From the NCBI GenBank assembly GCA_016098155.1, contig JAAAJB010000083.1:1-64000 (forward strand): a stretch of DNA of 64,000 nt, in the 5' to 3' direction. Positions 10,214 through 22,200 of the stretch are shown here, in pieces; the first letter of the stretch is position 1; every line of letters begins with the position of its first letter. Under the pieces are notes generated by a model, which ran no database searches, had not been told where the DNA came from, and saw nothing but the letters and a program-made list of their open reading frames with translations. The stretch is from Actinomortierella ambigua. Taxonomy: Eukaryota > Mortierellomycota > Mortierellomycetes > Mortierellales > Mortierellaceae. The translations under genes and the position numbers were made by a program.

Positions 10214-13200
10214 TTACTGCCACCGCACTCCGTGGGGGTCAAGCATAAAGTAATCCATACCCTCCTGCGCATGAGGATCCGGCGTGAAGAATGCCTGTTG
10301 TTGTTGTTGTTGTTGTTGTTGCTGCTGCTGGAAGTGAGCCTGCTGTTGCTGTAATTGCTGTTGACGCTGCTGCTCATCGTGCTGTTGGATAACCTGATGA
10401 ATCTGTGGCTGGTGTTGTTGGCTGTCCACCGGCGACAGGACCAAGAATTCTAGAAAAAAAAGGGGTCAGCGTGGGAAGAAAGAGGAGGTAGAGTGAGAAA
10501 AGGGGTATGCATAGAACAGTCATCTTGCCAAAAACATGAATGGAAATAATAATAATAATAATAAAAGTATCATACCTTCTTCAACCTTGTTGATATCAAT
10601 GCCAAAGCTCATGGCATGGGTCAGATCATCATCATAGTTGAGCTGCTGGCTCAGAGGGCTGTGCTGGCGGAGATAGCCCCGACCGAGGCTCGGCATCGAG
10701 GTCGAGAACTGCTGTGTCGTCGTCGCCGTGGTCGTCGTCGTTTGAGGTGGCTGGTTAGTCTGCTGGCCGCTACCACCACCACCGCCGCCGCCGCCGCCGC
10801 CGCCGTTGGTGGGCTCGTTGAACGCCTGGAGCAAGAACGGGTCCAAGGACGAGTTGAGATCAATGCCATTGGCATGAGCCCACATCTGCTGCTCCATCTG
10901 GAACCCTTCACCATGAAGTCGCACCGGACCATGTGTCGTCAGCAGATCCTTGTACAGCGCATCCGTATCCAGATCCTCGTCCAGACCCTCCGCGCCAGTC
11001 AGAGCCACTCCAGGTTGCTGCGACTGCGCCTGTGGTAGAGGCACCTGAGGTTGTGCCTGCGGTTGCGGTTGTTGTTGTGGTTGTTGTTGCTGCTGCTGCT
11101 GTGGTTGCGGTTGTTGTGGTTGAGCTTGCACTTGTTGTTTTGGCTGTTGCTGCTGCTGTGCGAGGTTGCTCAAGTAGGACTCTGCTTGTGCCGATGGTGA
11201 CGTGTACAGGCCAGGTCCGAGGCCTCCGCCGCCGGCACTGAGGGTCCGTTGGTGGTGAGATCCGCCACGAGCAGCCATACCCTTGTGATCGCCATTCGTA
11301 GTAGCGCCAGGGGTAGAGACCGCCAGAGTGACCGAGGGTCCAGGTGATCCTGGTGCGCCATACGGTGTAAACCGCCGGTTAACAGAGGTCGCATGGATGG
11401 GTGGGGAGCCAATATGCATGTTGTTGAGGGTCCTGTTCAGCGAGGCAGTTGGCGACCCAATTGGCATGGGCGACGAGACCTGGGCCGCAGCGCTGGATCG
11501 GTTGGCCGGGTTGCGGTTGGCGCGAATGATTTCAATCTCGGCTTGGAGGCGCTTGATCAAGTCGGCCTTCTTACCGCCACCGTGCTTGCCGCGCTGTCGC
11601 AGCATCTCCTTGAGCTCCGCCACCGTGACATCCTCAAAGTCGACCTTCTCCATCGCCTCATCCAGATAGCGCTGCTGCTCCTCCGTCCGTGCTTGGCTCG
11701 AGTGACGAGGGATGGCTCGTCCGATGGGTATGGGTGCAGACGAAGGCAGGATCGACGGACTAGCGATGGGCGCGGTCTCTGATCCAGGCGTTAGGTTGGG
11801 TGGTAGTGGTATTTTGGGTGTCTTGAGCGGTGTCTTGTCCAGTCCAAGATTGGGTGGAATCAGCGAGCCACCAGGTGTTTGAAGAGGCGTCGTGGGATTG
11901 CCTGCTCCCTGTGAGCTCTCCGAGGTCGAGGAGCGGCGAAGTGGGCCCACTGACATGGCTCGTCGCTCAGCCAACGTCATGGGTGGTGGTGGCCGCGGTC
12001 CCGGTGTCACAGAGCCTTTGATGGAATGTTCGGCCACAGTGCCGAGGGCTGCCTGCATGGCTTGGCTGCTCAACGTGGGGATTTCGGCCGAGTTGGGTTT
12101 CGAAAGACGCTTCTTTCGACTACCAGGAGTCTTGGGCGACTCTAGTGCATTGCTGCCGTTGCCTGCAGCCATCAATGCCGCGCCAAAGGCCTGCTGTTGA
12201 AGTTGATGAGCTGTCTCTGCCTTGAGGTCCAGGGAATTGCGACTGTTCTTGGGAAGACTCTGTCCAAAGAGAGCCTTGATACCTCCTTGCGCCACGCGCG
12301 AGGCTGTGACCGATGACCGGGGCTTGGACTTGATCTTGGACGCGCCTGGAGATGCAACGGGTCCAGAGGTGGCCTGCTTGGACGAAAAGTAGTCATCGCC
12401 CGTGTAGTTGCCAGGCGACAAAGGCGAGTAGGCTGGCGAGTGGCCGGTCGGGAATTGGTTAAAGCTCGATAGACTGCCGCGCTGCTGTTGCTGTTGCTGC
12501 TGCTGATGTTGTTGCTGTTGTTGTTGTTGCTGCTGCTGCTGTAGCTGTTGATGCTGCTGTTGTAGTTGATGCTCTGCCAGGTGATTCATCTGACTGGGAT
12601 CGTACCCTTGTGGAATCATCATGGGCTGTGTGGGCGTGTAGGACAGTGCAGGTGGATGGTGAATGTGGCTGTGCGGGTGTTGGGGGTGGTGGTACTCTAG
12701 AGTAGCAGCCGGTGTTTGCGGAAGCTGGACGCGGCTGGCCTGCTCCAGCTGCAGGCGAAATTGCTGTGGGTCAAAGGACTGAAGGTCCGATTGCTGGAGG
12801 CGCATGAGGCTAGGATCGCCGAGCATCTCTCGCTTTTGCTGTCGTTCTGCTTGGTCCATGTAGGAGGAGTTGGGCATGCTAAATTGATTTGGGGCAGTAA
12901 AGTTTTCTTCGTTGGTGTCGACGCGGAGCAATTGCTCCATATCGGCGGCGGAGAGGCCACCAAAGTTGTCTGTGGTGAGGAAAGCTGCCCAGTCCGGGTT
13001 GGAGGGGTCGACCATGTCCTTTGTATGATGCAGCCCTGATGCTTGAATGGCGGATGTGGGGGCGAGCATACCCGGTTGGTTTGGCTGTGAGCTGTGGTTG
13101 TAAAGGTTGCGGTTGAGAATGGTGGTGGTGCCGGACAATTGGGATGGATGCAACTGCTTCTGCTTATCAGTGAGAGGATGATAGGACGGTTGAGTCAACG

Positions 13201-13354
13201 GTTGCTGATGGGGGTGACACTCACGGAGGGGATTGTATCCAAGCTGGAGCTGCTGCTCGGCGGAGAGAGCTTGGGTGAGAAGGCTGTTGGTGGTGGGGGT
13301 TGACGAGGAGGTGGAGGTGACGAACGGTTGCTCTGAGGAGGAAAAAGTGGGCAT
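10214..13354 (-). CDS. Gln-rich SAP-domain protein (putative chromatin/transcription factor)
   Basis: Two exons, 13354-10576 and 10449-10214, encode 1004 residues. A SAP domain lies at about residues 565-605 (VTVAELKEMLRQRG, then KKADLIKRLQ). This helix-extended-helix motif binds DNA or RNA in chromatin and transcription proteins. The N-terminal region is Ser/Gln/His-rich with an acidic, activation-like block (LSAADMEQLLRVD). Gln tracts lie at about residues 255-290, 735-770 and near the C-terminus. Many SP/TP sites suggest phosphorylation by proline-directed kinases. The intron donor is GTATGA, after VEEG. I do not recognise an orthologue by name. The coding call is very strong, the nuclear role inferred. 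A very long gene-free region lies upstream. Confidence 0.85.
10540..10565 (+). repeat. (AAT)n microsatellite at the intron edge
   Basis: A run of AAT/ATA units inside the single intron (10575-10450) of the SAP-domain gene, close to its 5' splice site. Confidence 0.75.
12478..12595 (-). repeat. Mixed CAG/CAA tract encoding poly-Gln
   Basis: Imperfect CAG/CAA trinucleotide tract within the SAP-domain gene. On the minus strand it encodes a run of Gln interrupted by His and Leu. Similar tracts lie at 11050-11160 and 10290-10380 in the same gene. Codon mixing (CAG with CAA) argues for selection or old expansion rather than a pure recent expansion. Confidence 0.85.
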
Positions 13355-13537
13355 GGAACAATGGGATGTGGGGAAGGGGCGGAGGGAGTTGAAGGTGGCA
13401 AAGCCGATATTTTAACCAGACGAGGAATGCGCGTTGGGGACGACTGAGTCAGCGAGGAGACAGAGAGAGGAAGGGAGAGGGGGAGGGGAGAGGGAGGGAG
13501 GAAAGAAGAGGGAGGGACAGAAAAAGAGAGCTTAAGG

Positions 13538-13600
13538 AAAAAAAAAAAAAAAAAAAAAAGAGAAAAAGGGGGGAAAGAAAAAAAAAAAAAAAAAAAAAAA
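13538..13600 (+). repeat. Two long poly-A tracts
   Basis: Runs of about 22 A (13538-13559) and 23 A (13578-13600), separated by a G/A-rich spacer, 184-246 bp upstream of the SAP gene ATG. On that gene's sense strand they are poly-T. Poly(dA:dT) tracts are known to exclude nucleosomes in fungal promoters. Confidence 0.7.
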
Positions 13601-14471
13601 GAGAGCAAGCGAGGCGCCGAGGGCGAGAAGGAGGGGAAAGGCTGAATGAATGCACACAGGGAGGGGGTGGAAAGGACAGGGTTGTGTGCGTGTGCAACTG
13701 AGTATGAGTGAGTGAGAGAATGTGTTTCCTTTTCTCGTAACCGCCGGAAAGGAACGAATCAATCGTCGCAAAGGGGGGAGTCCGATGCAGGTCAGGGCTC
13801 AGGGCGCGACGTTCTTGGGATTCCAGGAAGGTCGCTCGATGATAGGTGCGTTTGTCGCTCTCCCTGCCTGTGATCTGGGCAGTTGATCTGTGCACAACCC
13901 AATGCAACGCAACGCAGCGCAACGCAGTACTACCACAGCGAGGGTCGGGGTGGGTGGGGAACTGCGAGGCGTGTTACTGCCCTTGATATTTTCTCCTTGG
14001 GGCTGCTGGCTTGCTTGCTGGCTTGCTGGCTGGCTGGCTGGCTGCAGGCAATCACGCAGTGCTTGTTTGCACTGTTGTTGTTGTGTTTGTTGTTGTGTTT
14101 GTTGCTGTTTCCTGGTCTTCTTCGTTCCGCTGCTGCAGTGCTGGCTGTAGGAGGAAAGAAAACCCGCCAAAAGAGACAGGGAGAACAGAAAGAAGAAGAA
14201 CGGTGAGGACGGGCACGCACTTGTTTCTATAAATACATCAATGGAGTCAGGAACCAAGAAGTAGGGTCTTCCATGGAGTGGTAACACACAAATGCACACA
14301 CACACACGCACACACGTCAAGTTTTGTCAGCCCTGTGCCGTTCTCCACAACAACAATAAAGCTCTTTGGTCATCTTACTCGTCCCCTATATCACGTTTCT
14401 CGTTCTCTCTCTCCCACTTTCTCTCTCTCGTCTTGCCCAAGCATTTTGCTCTTGTTTGTCCTCCATGGTCT

Positions 14472-14473
<2 letters not shown>

Positions 14474-14503
<30 letters not shown>
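14474..14503 (+). repeat. (CT)n microsatellite
   Basis: Near-perfect dinucleotide run of about 15 units in the non-coding region upstream of the SAP-domain gene. Confidence 0.9.
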
Positions 14504-14505
<2 letters not shown>

Positions 14506-14989
14506 TGGCCTCTGATCCTCGGTTTCGAGGAAAACCAACTGTCTTGTCCTTTGACAATGTGTCTGTGCTTTTTTGTAAAAACAGAAAAAAAGGGGGGTGG
14601 GGCGAGGAGGAAGAGGAGGAAGGCACACAAGACCAAGTACACACAGTGTCTTTTTTTCTGTTCCCCCCTTTTTTCTTCCACGAGTCTGTCAAAATAAAAT
14701 GACGCCTCAAGGGATTGGACGCGACGGCGCAGAGTGGACATCGCCCCTCGCTCGGGAGTTTTGGAGTCAACAACAGAAAAAAAAACGGTGTGGGCAAACG
14801 CCACACACATGGACAGCTTGTTCGAGATCGAACAAAGGCACTCAGGGGGGCTACCATGATCTTGTCATGTCTTTTTTTTTTTTTCGGTGGAACGCGTGAG
14901 ACAAAAGGGGTAAGAGAAATAATAAGGGTGGACGAATGGATGGAAGCAAAGCGCCTACGACGTCTGAAGGTGGTAGAGCTCAATTGTCG

Positions 14990-15026
14990 ACCAACGTTAG
15001 GAGATACCAACGTTAGGAGATACCAA
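14990..15026 (+). repeat. 16-bp tandem duplication
   Basis: The unit ACCAACGTTAGGAGAT occurs twice in direct succession, followed by the first five bases of a third copy. It sits in the gene-free region and has no coding context. It may be a replication slip or a pair of binding sites. Confidence 0.85.
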
Positions 15027-18000
15027 ACGGTTTGTACCATGGAGAAGGCAGAAAAAAAAGGGGGGAGAGGAAGGAGAGTGGCACAAGAGAGGGTTCAAAG
15101 GGGAGCAGGGGCAAACCACCTGGTTGACGTCCGTCCAGGCCCCACTCTGGTTGCTTGGCGGAAAGGGGTGGGGTGGGTAAATACGATGCCGGTGGAAGAG
15201 GAGGGTGTTTGCTTCGCTCGCAGGATAGGTAGGGGCACACACACACAACAGCTTTGTCGAGAATGGGTGAAATGGAAGGATGCGAGTCAGAGACATGGCT
15301 ATGCTTGCTGACGAAAGCTCATTGCTGGGTTTCGGTTTCAGAACCTCAAAAGGACATTGCCCTTCCCTTACCCTGTCCTGACCCCCCATGCCCTCCAATC
15401 CACGTGGCAACGTGGATTCTCTCCTTCCTTGTTGCATTAATGCATGGGTCTTGACCATGCAGCGTTCTCCCCCTCCCCCAACCAACAGAAGCATCCTCGA
15501 AAGCCCATTGGTGCAACCCAAGGAATGAACGAGATCGAGACAGAAAAAGAGGGTCCATACATGTGTTCGTTTTTGCGTGTTTGTTGTGTTGTTTTGTGGT
15601 TGTTGTTTGTTGGAAAGTTGGAAGGGGGGAGAGGGAGGAGAAAGGAAAAAAAAAAAAAAACAAATTAAATTGATCGCCCGAAAAAAAAAACGTGGCCTGG
15701 CTGGGATATGAACGGGCGGAGGTTGAGGAGGAACAGGGAGGAGAAAGAAGTAGGAGAACGAGGAGCAGCAGCGCAACGGCAAAAGAATACACAAACAAAA
15801 GAGCAAGAAGCAGATAGAGATGAAAGGCAGACAAACGATATGTGCGTGTGTGCGCTCTTAGTTTTGCTGAGTTTTTAGGTTTTTTTTTTTGGGTATACTC
15901 CTCGGAGGAAAAAAGGTCAACAGATGCAAGAAAGAGCTGCATGCGATGCGATGAAGATGGAAGGACGACGACGAACAACAAGGCGCAATCGACAAAAAAG
16001 AACATCGGCTCTTGCCTTGTCCTCGGTGAGCGCACAAAGCAAGATGCACTCACTCACTTTTCCTTTAACAAAGTTAAGTGGGGTGTGAGCGTGGGTGGAC
16101 CTTTTCCTGTGGGTCTTTCCACAACGATGTCCGCCCAATAGGAAAACCGTGTCACCCTGGGAGAACGAAAATCACGTTCGCAGAATGGATGAGGGGAGTG
16201 TGCCCATGATCTAGAACCGACCTCGGAAAGCGAGAGAGCGCTTCTCTCCCTCCCGCGCCTTTCTCTCCGTATTCCAGCCCAAAGCACACCCGCCATTTGT
16301 TGGTTTTGCCCATGAAGGGAAGGAAGGGGGGAAAGGGAGGGGAGGGACAAGGACCAGAGAGATGTGCAGAGTGGTTTTCGAAATCTCGTTCGTCCGTAGA
16401 ACAGAACATCGAGACAATCCAGAAAGAGAGCGAGAAAGAAAGGGGAGGGAAGCTTGAGTCCCTTGGGCAGTAATAATATGCGTGGGGACGCGAAAAAAAA
16501 TTAAAGCGACACTAGGGCGGACCCTGGCCATCCCAACAAGGTCACAGCGCATGGCCTTGTGATACCCGTGCCCACCTTTGAGATGCAGAAGAAAGAGTAG
16601 CACGGGGGAAAAGGGAGGGAGAGGCGAGAGAAAGTGAGGAGAGGGGGGAGGGCGAGGGAGGGAGGGCAACAGGAGAGGTCCCGGAAATACCGGTACACTG
16701 GGAGAGAAAGGGAGCAAGGACGTACATCCAGGTGCATGCATGCACCCACGATGGTACTCGGGTGGCACAGGTCCCGGTGGTAGTCAGACTTACCCGGGGT
16801 AGTGAAGGTCCCTGAAGTTACGACTGAACGAACGAGTGAGCGAGAGGGAGACAGCGATGAGGGAAAAGGGGAGGAAAGAAGCTCTTGTACGCGGAATACT
16901 TGTCCTATTCATTAATAAGCGTAAAGTACACCAGGACATGGGCCCATTGTGTGTCACTCGATTAATACAAACGGGGCATGATACATATTACTTTGGCCTT
17001 GCAATAAAGCGTAAAAAAAAAGTGGAAGGGAAAACGAAATGTATAGTGTGGTACATCATTGCAAAGGAAATCAAAGCGCCCAGAGAGAAGCGAGGCAAAG
17101 CATGGGGAGGAAAAAAAAAGGACATTAGAAAAAAAGGGGAGAGGAAGAGAAGAGCCACAAATTCAGAGTGTGTGTGTAGAATGTCAAGTGAGATACAGCG
17201 GGGAATGCGAGAGAGCGTATGCGGATGCACGATCATCATGACGTTGCCATTGAGGAGAGAAAGAAAGTGAGAGAGGGAGAGCAGAGCAGAACAGAGCAGA
17301 GCAGAGTGCGAGCGAGCGAGCGACAGAAAAAGAGGAGTGCGTGCGTGTATGTGTGCGATGGAGTGGAGGAGAGAATGTATGATAAAAAAAAAAAGTCGGC
17401 TTTACTGTTGTGTTGGAACGAAAAGCCGGAACGAAGGATAGGGAGGTGGGCTAATAGACTATCCACAATGCTGTTTGTGCACTAAAACAAAGCATGACCG
17501 ACTGAAAGGGATGCTCGAAGGGTGAAGGCATAAAAACAAAAAGTGGGCATCATCACATACAACGAAGGCAATGAGGCATGGAGAGGATGTGCTTGCACGT
17601 AGCGAGAGGGAAGACTTGGAAGTGAAAAAGAGTGTCCGCGTATTACTGAAAGGGCAAAGAGTAGAAAAGTCAAGAAAAAGGGAGACAATGCTGGATGTCC
17701 AGACCGAACCCCCTTGGACGCACAAGGGACGACGACTTTTCTTCTTCGCCACATCTATGCTCCCCTTCTTCCTGTAAACGACCGTGAGCTTCATTTCTCA
17801 TGGTTCTCATTTCCGTCCCTCCCCCCCCCTCCCCTTTTTCACCCCATCAGACTCACAAGCTTCAGAAACAAGGTTGAAGACATTTTTTTTCGCAAGATCT
17901 CGCTCCGGGGCTGTTCCATTATTCACTCTTGACAATGGATGGAAAAAGCGGGGGCACAGAGGGTCACGACGCTCATGGCAATGCCATCATCTCAAACAAT

Positions 18001-18378
18001 CCCGGGACAAAACCTCTCCTCACGCCATTCTGACCAAGTACAAAAAAGTACAGTGGTGCTCTTTTTACTCTGTCGCACACAGGAGCGAGGATACAGCGTG
18101 TAGAGGGAAGGATGGGAACAATGTTGAGAGCGTGTGTGAGAATGTTTATGCATTGGGCATGAGCCAGGTACTCTGATGCGAACATTAACTCGTTTTTTTT
18201 GCCAATGTGGGGGGCACGAAAGAACAAAATGGAACGCCATGAGGAATGAGGTGGGCCCACGTCAATGGGCTGTGAACCATTGTCCATGGACTGGCGTCGA
18301 GAGAGCGAGCAAGAGGGAAGAAGGGAATAGGTGGGTAGGAGGTTGGGTGGGGGCCCGAGAGAACCTGCAAGTGCTGGT

Positions 18379-18409
18379 ACTGATAACGAACCGACGAACC
18401 GTTATCAGT
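18379..18409. repeat. Perfect 10-bp inverted repeat
   Basis: ACTGATAACG at 18379-18388 is followed, after the 11-base loop AACCGACGAAC, by its exact reverse complement CGTTATCAGT at 18400-18409. Each arm contains a GATA core. It could be a dyad protein-binding site or a hairpin. It stands in a region with no gene. Confidence 0.75.
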
Positions 18410-18890
18410 TCGCGCACCCGTCATATATCACAATGGGTTGCAGTTGGGTGATGGGTGGGCTGGCTGCTGATACCGTTTGGTTTTTATGGTGGGCAGGATG
18501 GTCGGAGGAGAGTGATAGGGAAAGAAACACGCCACTGCGGTGAAAAAGGGCGTATGATATAGTAGCGTGATAGGCAGTGAAGAGGACAAGAGAAGAGAAT
18601 GGCTGTTGAAAGTAAGATCTTTCTCCTCGAGGGATCAATGGGATTGGATGCGTGGTGGAGGTAGGTGGTGTACCTTGCAATGAACAATTACTGATGAATG
18701 CAAAAGAGGGGATGCGTAGGAAGAGGAAGGAGTTGGATGCAAAAGGATGGAGCTAGAGGATAAAGAGGAAAGAAAAGCAGTTGAGTGCTGCTCAGGTAGA
18801 AGACATGGGGAGGAAAAAGTCGAAAGGTAGAGGGAATGGAAAACTTTTTTTTTTTTTTTCCTTGGGTGCAAGGTGAGGTGAGGATAGAGA

Positions 18891-19139
18891 CACTGAGAAG
18901 AAAAAATGTCTTTCCTTCTTTCACACCGTGGCTTTGTCTGCTTCTTCCTTCTTCTTTCCCAAAGAGAGCAGGGCACAAAGGGGGGGGGGACCTTCTGTCT
19001 TGGCCTCACGGTCCCAGGTTGATACTAAGGAGCATACCTGCAGCCTTGCATAGAGTACATTTACATACCTGTGCAGATACACGGACCACACCATCACAAA
19101 GGCGATGCATACAAGCATATTTGGACGCGAGTGAGCCAT
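18891..19139 (-). CDS. Possible small membrane ORF (very uncertain)
   Basis: An ATG at 19139 opens a frame starting MAHSRPNMLVCIAFVMVWSV, which looks like a signal anchor with an N-terminal basic segment. It lies about 115 bp beyond the STE11 stop codon on the same strand. The frame runs to about 82 residues, but its second half (after VSTWDREAKTE) is low-complexity and not protein-like. A GTATGT donor follows the hydrophobic part, but I found no matching downstream exon. It may simply be STE11 3' untranslated sequence. Confidence 0.15.
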
Positions 19140-19252
19140 GGCTTCGGGTCCAAGGTGATTTTTGTTCACCCTCCACTCTCCAATTCTCTCTTGCTAACTG
19201 TCAAAGGATGTCTTTGAGATTTATTCTTTCAGCTGTATGATCAGGATACTCA

Positions 19253-22200
19253 TCATAACTGCTGAATGAAGAGATGGCCAAGTAATATCCTGGCGGAAGG
19301 GCGAACATGGTAATCCCTATATGAATACGTCGGAACATGCAAAAAAAAGGCGAACACAGACAACATGTGCGGAGATTAGGATTCCATTTTTGGAGGTTCA
19401 TTTCTTCGCAACCTTGCCTTTTTCCATTGTTTTTGTTTTGCAAAAAAGCTTGTCCAAGCTGTTGCTGACGAAAGACAATCTGACAGCAACAACGGCAGTC
19501 TTCAAAGAAAAACAAAAACAAAAAAAACCAAATCTTACACTTGGAAGGTGCGACCCAAAAAGTCCTTGGCATCGTCCGAGATATCTTCCGGGATGTCAGG
19601 TGTGCAGTTGGAGCCGATTTGGAACAGGGCTTGCATTTGAGAGAATTGCGGGAATGGGTGGGTGCCAGTAAACATCTCGACGACCAGGCAGCCCAAACTC
19701 CAGATGTCAGCCTTGTATGTTGTTGCAATCTGTTTCACCACTTCGGGCGCCATCCAGAAGGTTGATCCCTGCAAGGACGGTCTGGCTGACTTGACGTTGA
19801 TTGATTTGAGATCTAAAGGGGGAAGGGGGGAGGTGGAATAAATAAATAATAGAGATACATATAAAGTTGGATCGTTAAACTCACATTCTCACGCTTCGCG
19901 GCTTCTCAGTCGTCGTTCAGTCACAATAATAAGACCGAGTTCACCCTGTCTGAAACGTACCATCCTCAACCTTCTTGGAGATGCCAAAGTCCGAGATCTT
20001 GATACAGCCCTTGTTGTCGACAAGGATATTGGCGCCCTTGATGTCACGATGAATGATATCGCATTCATGCAAGTAATCGAGTCCCTCGAGGATCTGCTTG
20101 ACAAAGGATCTCACCAAGATTTCCGAGAATGGTCCATAGTTGGCCAGCAGTGAAGCGATCGATCCTCCTGGAACGTATTCCAGGAAGATGTTGATATGCC
20201 CCTTTTCCCTATCTGAGCCTATTTTCGTCACAACAACAACAACAAAAAAAAAGGTTAGTTCTCAAGTACTCTTACACTCGCCAACAACAACAACAACAAC
20301 AACAACAGATGGAAATCAACGTACCAAGATACTGAACAATACGCTCATGATGCAGCTCCTTCAGCAGGTCAATCTCCCGCTCCAGTGCCTCGACCAGCTG
20401 CTTCTGCTTTTCGTCCTTTTGCGCATTGATCCCCGGAGCCTCCACCTGTTTCACGGCCATGAACGTGCCCAGCTGCCGATGCCATCCCAGTGACACCTTG
20501 GCAAACGATCCCGCCCCAATAAACTTTCCGCGAATCCACCAAGTATAGTCGTTCTCCGACGGCACCACGCTATTACCACCGCCGCCTGATGGACTGGCGC
20601 TGTTGGACCCACCTGCACCATTCATCAACCCCATTCCACCCATCGCCATCATCATGCCTGCGTTACCAAAACCACCAGCGCCGCCGCCACCGCCGTTCAT
20701 AAGACCCTGACGGACAGCGTTAGCGCCTGCGCCTGCTCCCACGCCCACGTTCTGTCGTAACCGGACCGGTGCAGGCTCATGCAAACTGGTCTGCGACCCA
20801 AACCGGGACGAGCTGGACAACGACGACGCAATCGACCCAGCCATCGACTGTCGGTTCATCGCATATCGCCGACTCGCCACCGAAATCTGCGAGAGCCGCG
20901 CTGCATGGTTCCGCGCCACAATGGCCGCCTCGGACTCTTGTTGCGATGCTGGGATCGGTGGTACAGGTGGCGTGCCAGGAGTAGAGGGAGTAGTAGTAGT
21001 AGTAGCACCAGCAGTAGTAGAAGTAGTAGTAGCAGTAGTAGCAGCAACAGTAGCAGGAGGAAGAGGAGGGGATGGGGTATGGATGGGAGAATGTGAGGGC
21101 GAAGGGGATCCGTTGGCGGATGCAACTGTAGTGGTGGCTGTACTATTGCTGTTGACGCTCCTGGCTGACCGTGCGCTGGCCACACTGGAGATGCTGTCCG
21201 ACCGTGCCGGAGTTGGGCGTATTGTTGTTGGTGTTGTTGCTGTCGCTGGAGGGTGGTGGTGGTTGTGGTTGTGGTGGCTGTGGTTGTGGTTGTCTCTCGG
21301 CTCCGAAATCAAGACGCCTGGAATAGCAGACGGGTTGTTGACGACGTCCAACGAATCCTTGCGGACAGGCCGCGCCAGTGTCGGCTCGGCCAGCAGAGAC
21401 TCTTTGCTAGCTGAAGCTGAGGTTGTCACCGTATGAGCCAAGGATATTGGGTCATCGCCACCAGATATATCCGGAACCCTTGTCCTAGCATCGTCGCCAC
21501 CGTCGTCGGCCTCCTCCTCCTCTTGCAGCGACAAATGGGCGAGCGACTGTTGCAAGACGTCGGCGGCGCCGGGGTCAATCAGGTAGGAATGGCGGGGTAT
21601 ATACGAACTGCGTGCGCCCAGGAACTGTGAGTTGCGGAAGAAGAGCGAGTTGCGCACGTTGCTGACCTCCTGCAGGAGCTCCTTTCGATGGCCGGGGAAA
21701 TATTCGGCCAGGTTGTTTTCAATGATCTCGTCGGGTGGCCGCTGGCCGAAAAAGGTCTGCATCCGACTATTCATGTTGTTGTGGTGGTGGTGCTGTTTCT
21801 GATGGTGCTGTTGTTGCTGCTGGTGATGGTGAGGATGATGGGGGCTGCTCTCACCCCGGAATGCGCTCCCTGTTGGCGACACCGCCGAATCCATGGGTGA
21901 CCCACCAAGACCAAGCTGGCGTGCAGGTCGCTTGGCGGTTCCGCGTCGCTTGAGAACGTCATGTGTGACAGGCATATGGCGCTTACGTAGGATCAGACGC
22001 TCCTTCTCCGGTCGATCCAAACTTTTGCAAATCGTCATCAGTTCGTCGTCGTTCAAGCTTCGAGCTATTTTGAATATTGGCAGTGTTTGCATGGTATTCC
22101 ATAAGGAATATCGTTCGTTAGCTGATGTAAAACCAAGACATTTCTCTCTCTCTTTCTCCTTCCTTGAAAGCGAGGAGAAAAAAAAACTGGATCAGGCTTA

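Larger units (their letters stand above)
13355..19252. other. 5.9-kb gene-free region upstream of the SAP gene
   Basis: No convincing gene is visible across 5.9 kb. The plus strand from about 14.9 to 19.0 kb is strongly purine-rich, with many runs of G and A. The part at 14.35-14.55 kb is pyrimidine-rich. Contents noted: A-tracts at 13538-13600, a CT microsatellite at 14474-14503, CA runs near 14295 and 15238, a 16-bp tandem repeat at 14990-15026, and an inverted repeat at 18379-18409. The minus strand would read as a CT-rich leader, so part may be a long 5' untranslated region or promoter of the SAP gene. A possible small membrane ORF is listed separately. Confidence 0.5.

Noticed and set aside
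10616..11782. Long plus-strand frames opposite the SAP-domain gene
   Set aside because: They are antisense shadows of Gln-codon repeats (CTG/TTG runs) with no family motif, while the minus strand carries a SAP domain.
13449..14320. Minus-strand frames rich in Ser/Pro/Phe upstream of the SAP gene
   Set aside because: Generated by A- and GA-tracts; no conserved motif and broken by stops. More likely leader or promoter sequence.
15000..16800. Long minus-strand frames up to 269 codons
   Set aside because: Composition (Leu/Ser/Pro/Phe) follows directly from pyrimidine-rich DNA. No domain is visible.
20921..21436. 171-codon plus-strand frame over STE11
   Set aside because: Val/Ala/Gly repeats that mirror the Thr/Ala linker of the kinase gene on the other strand.
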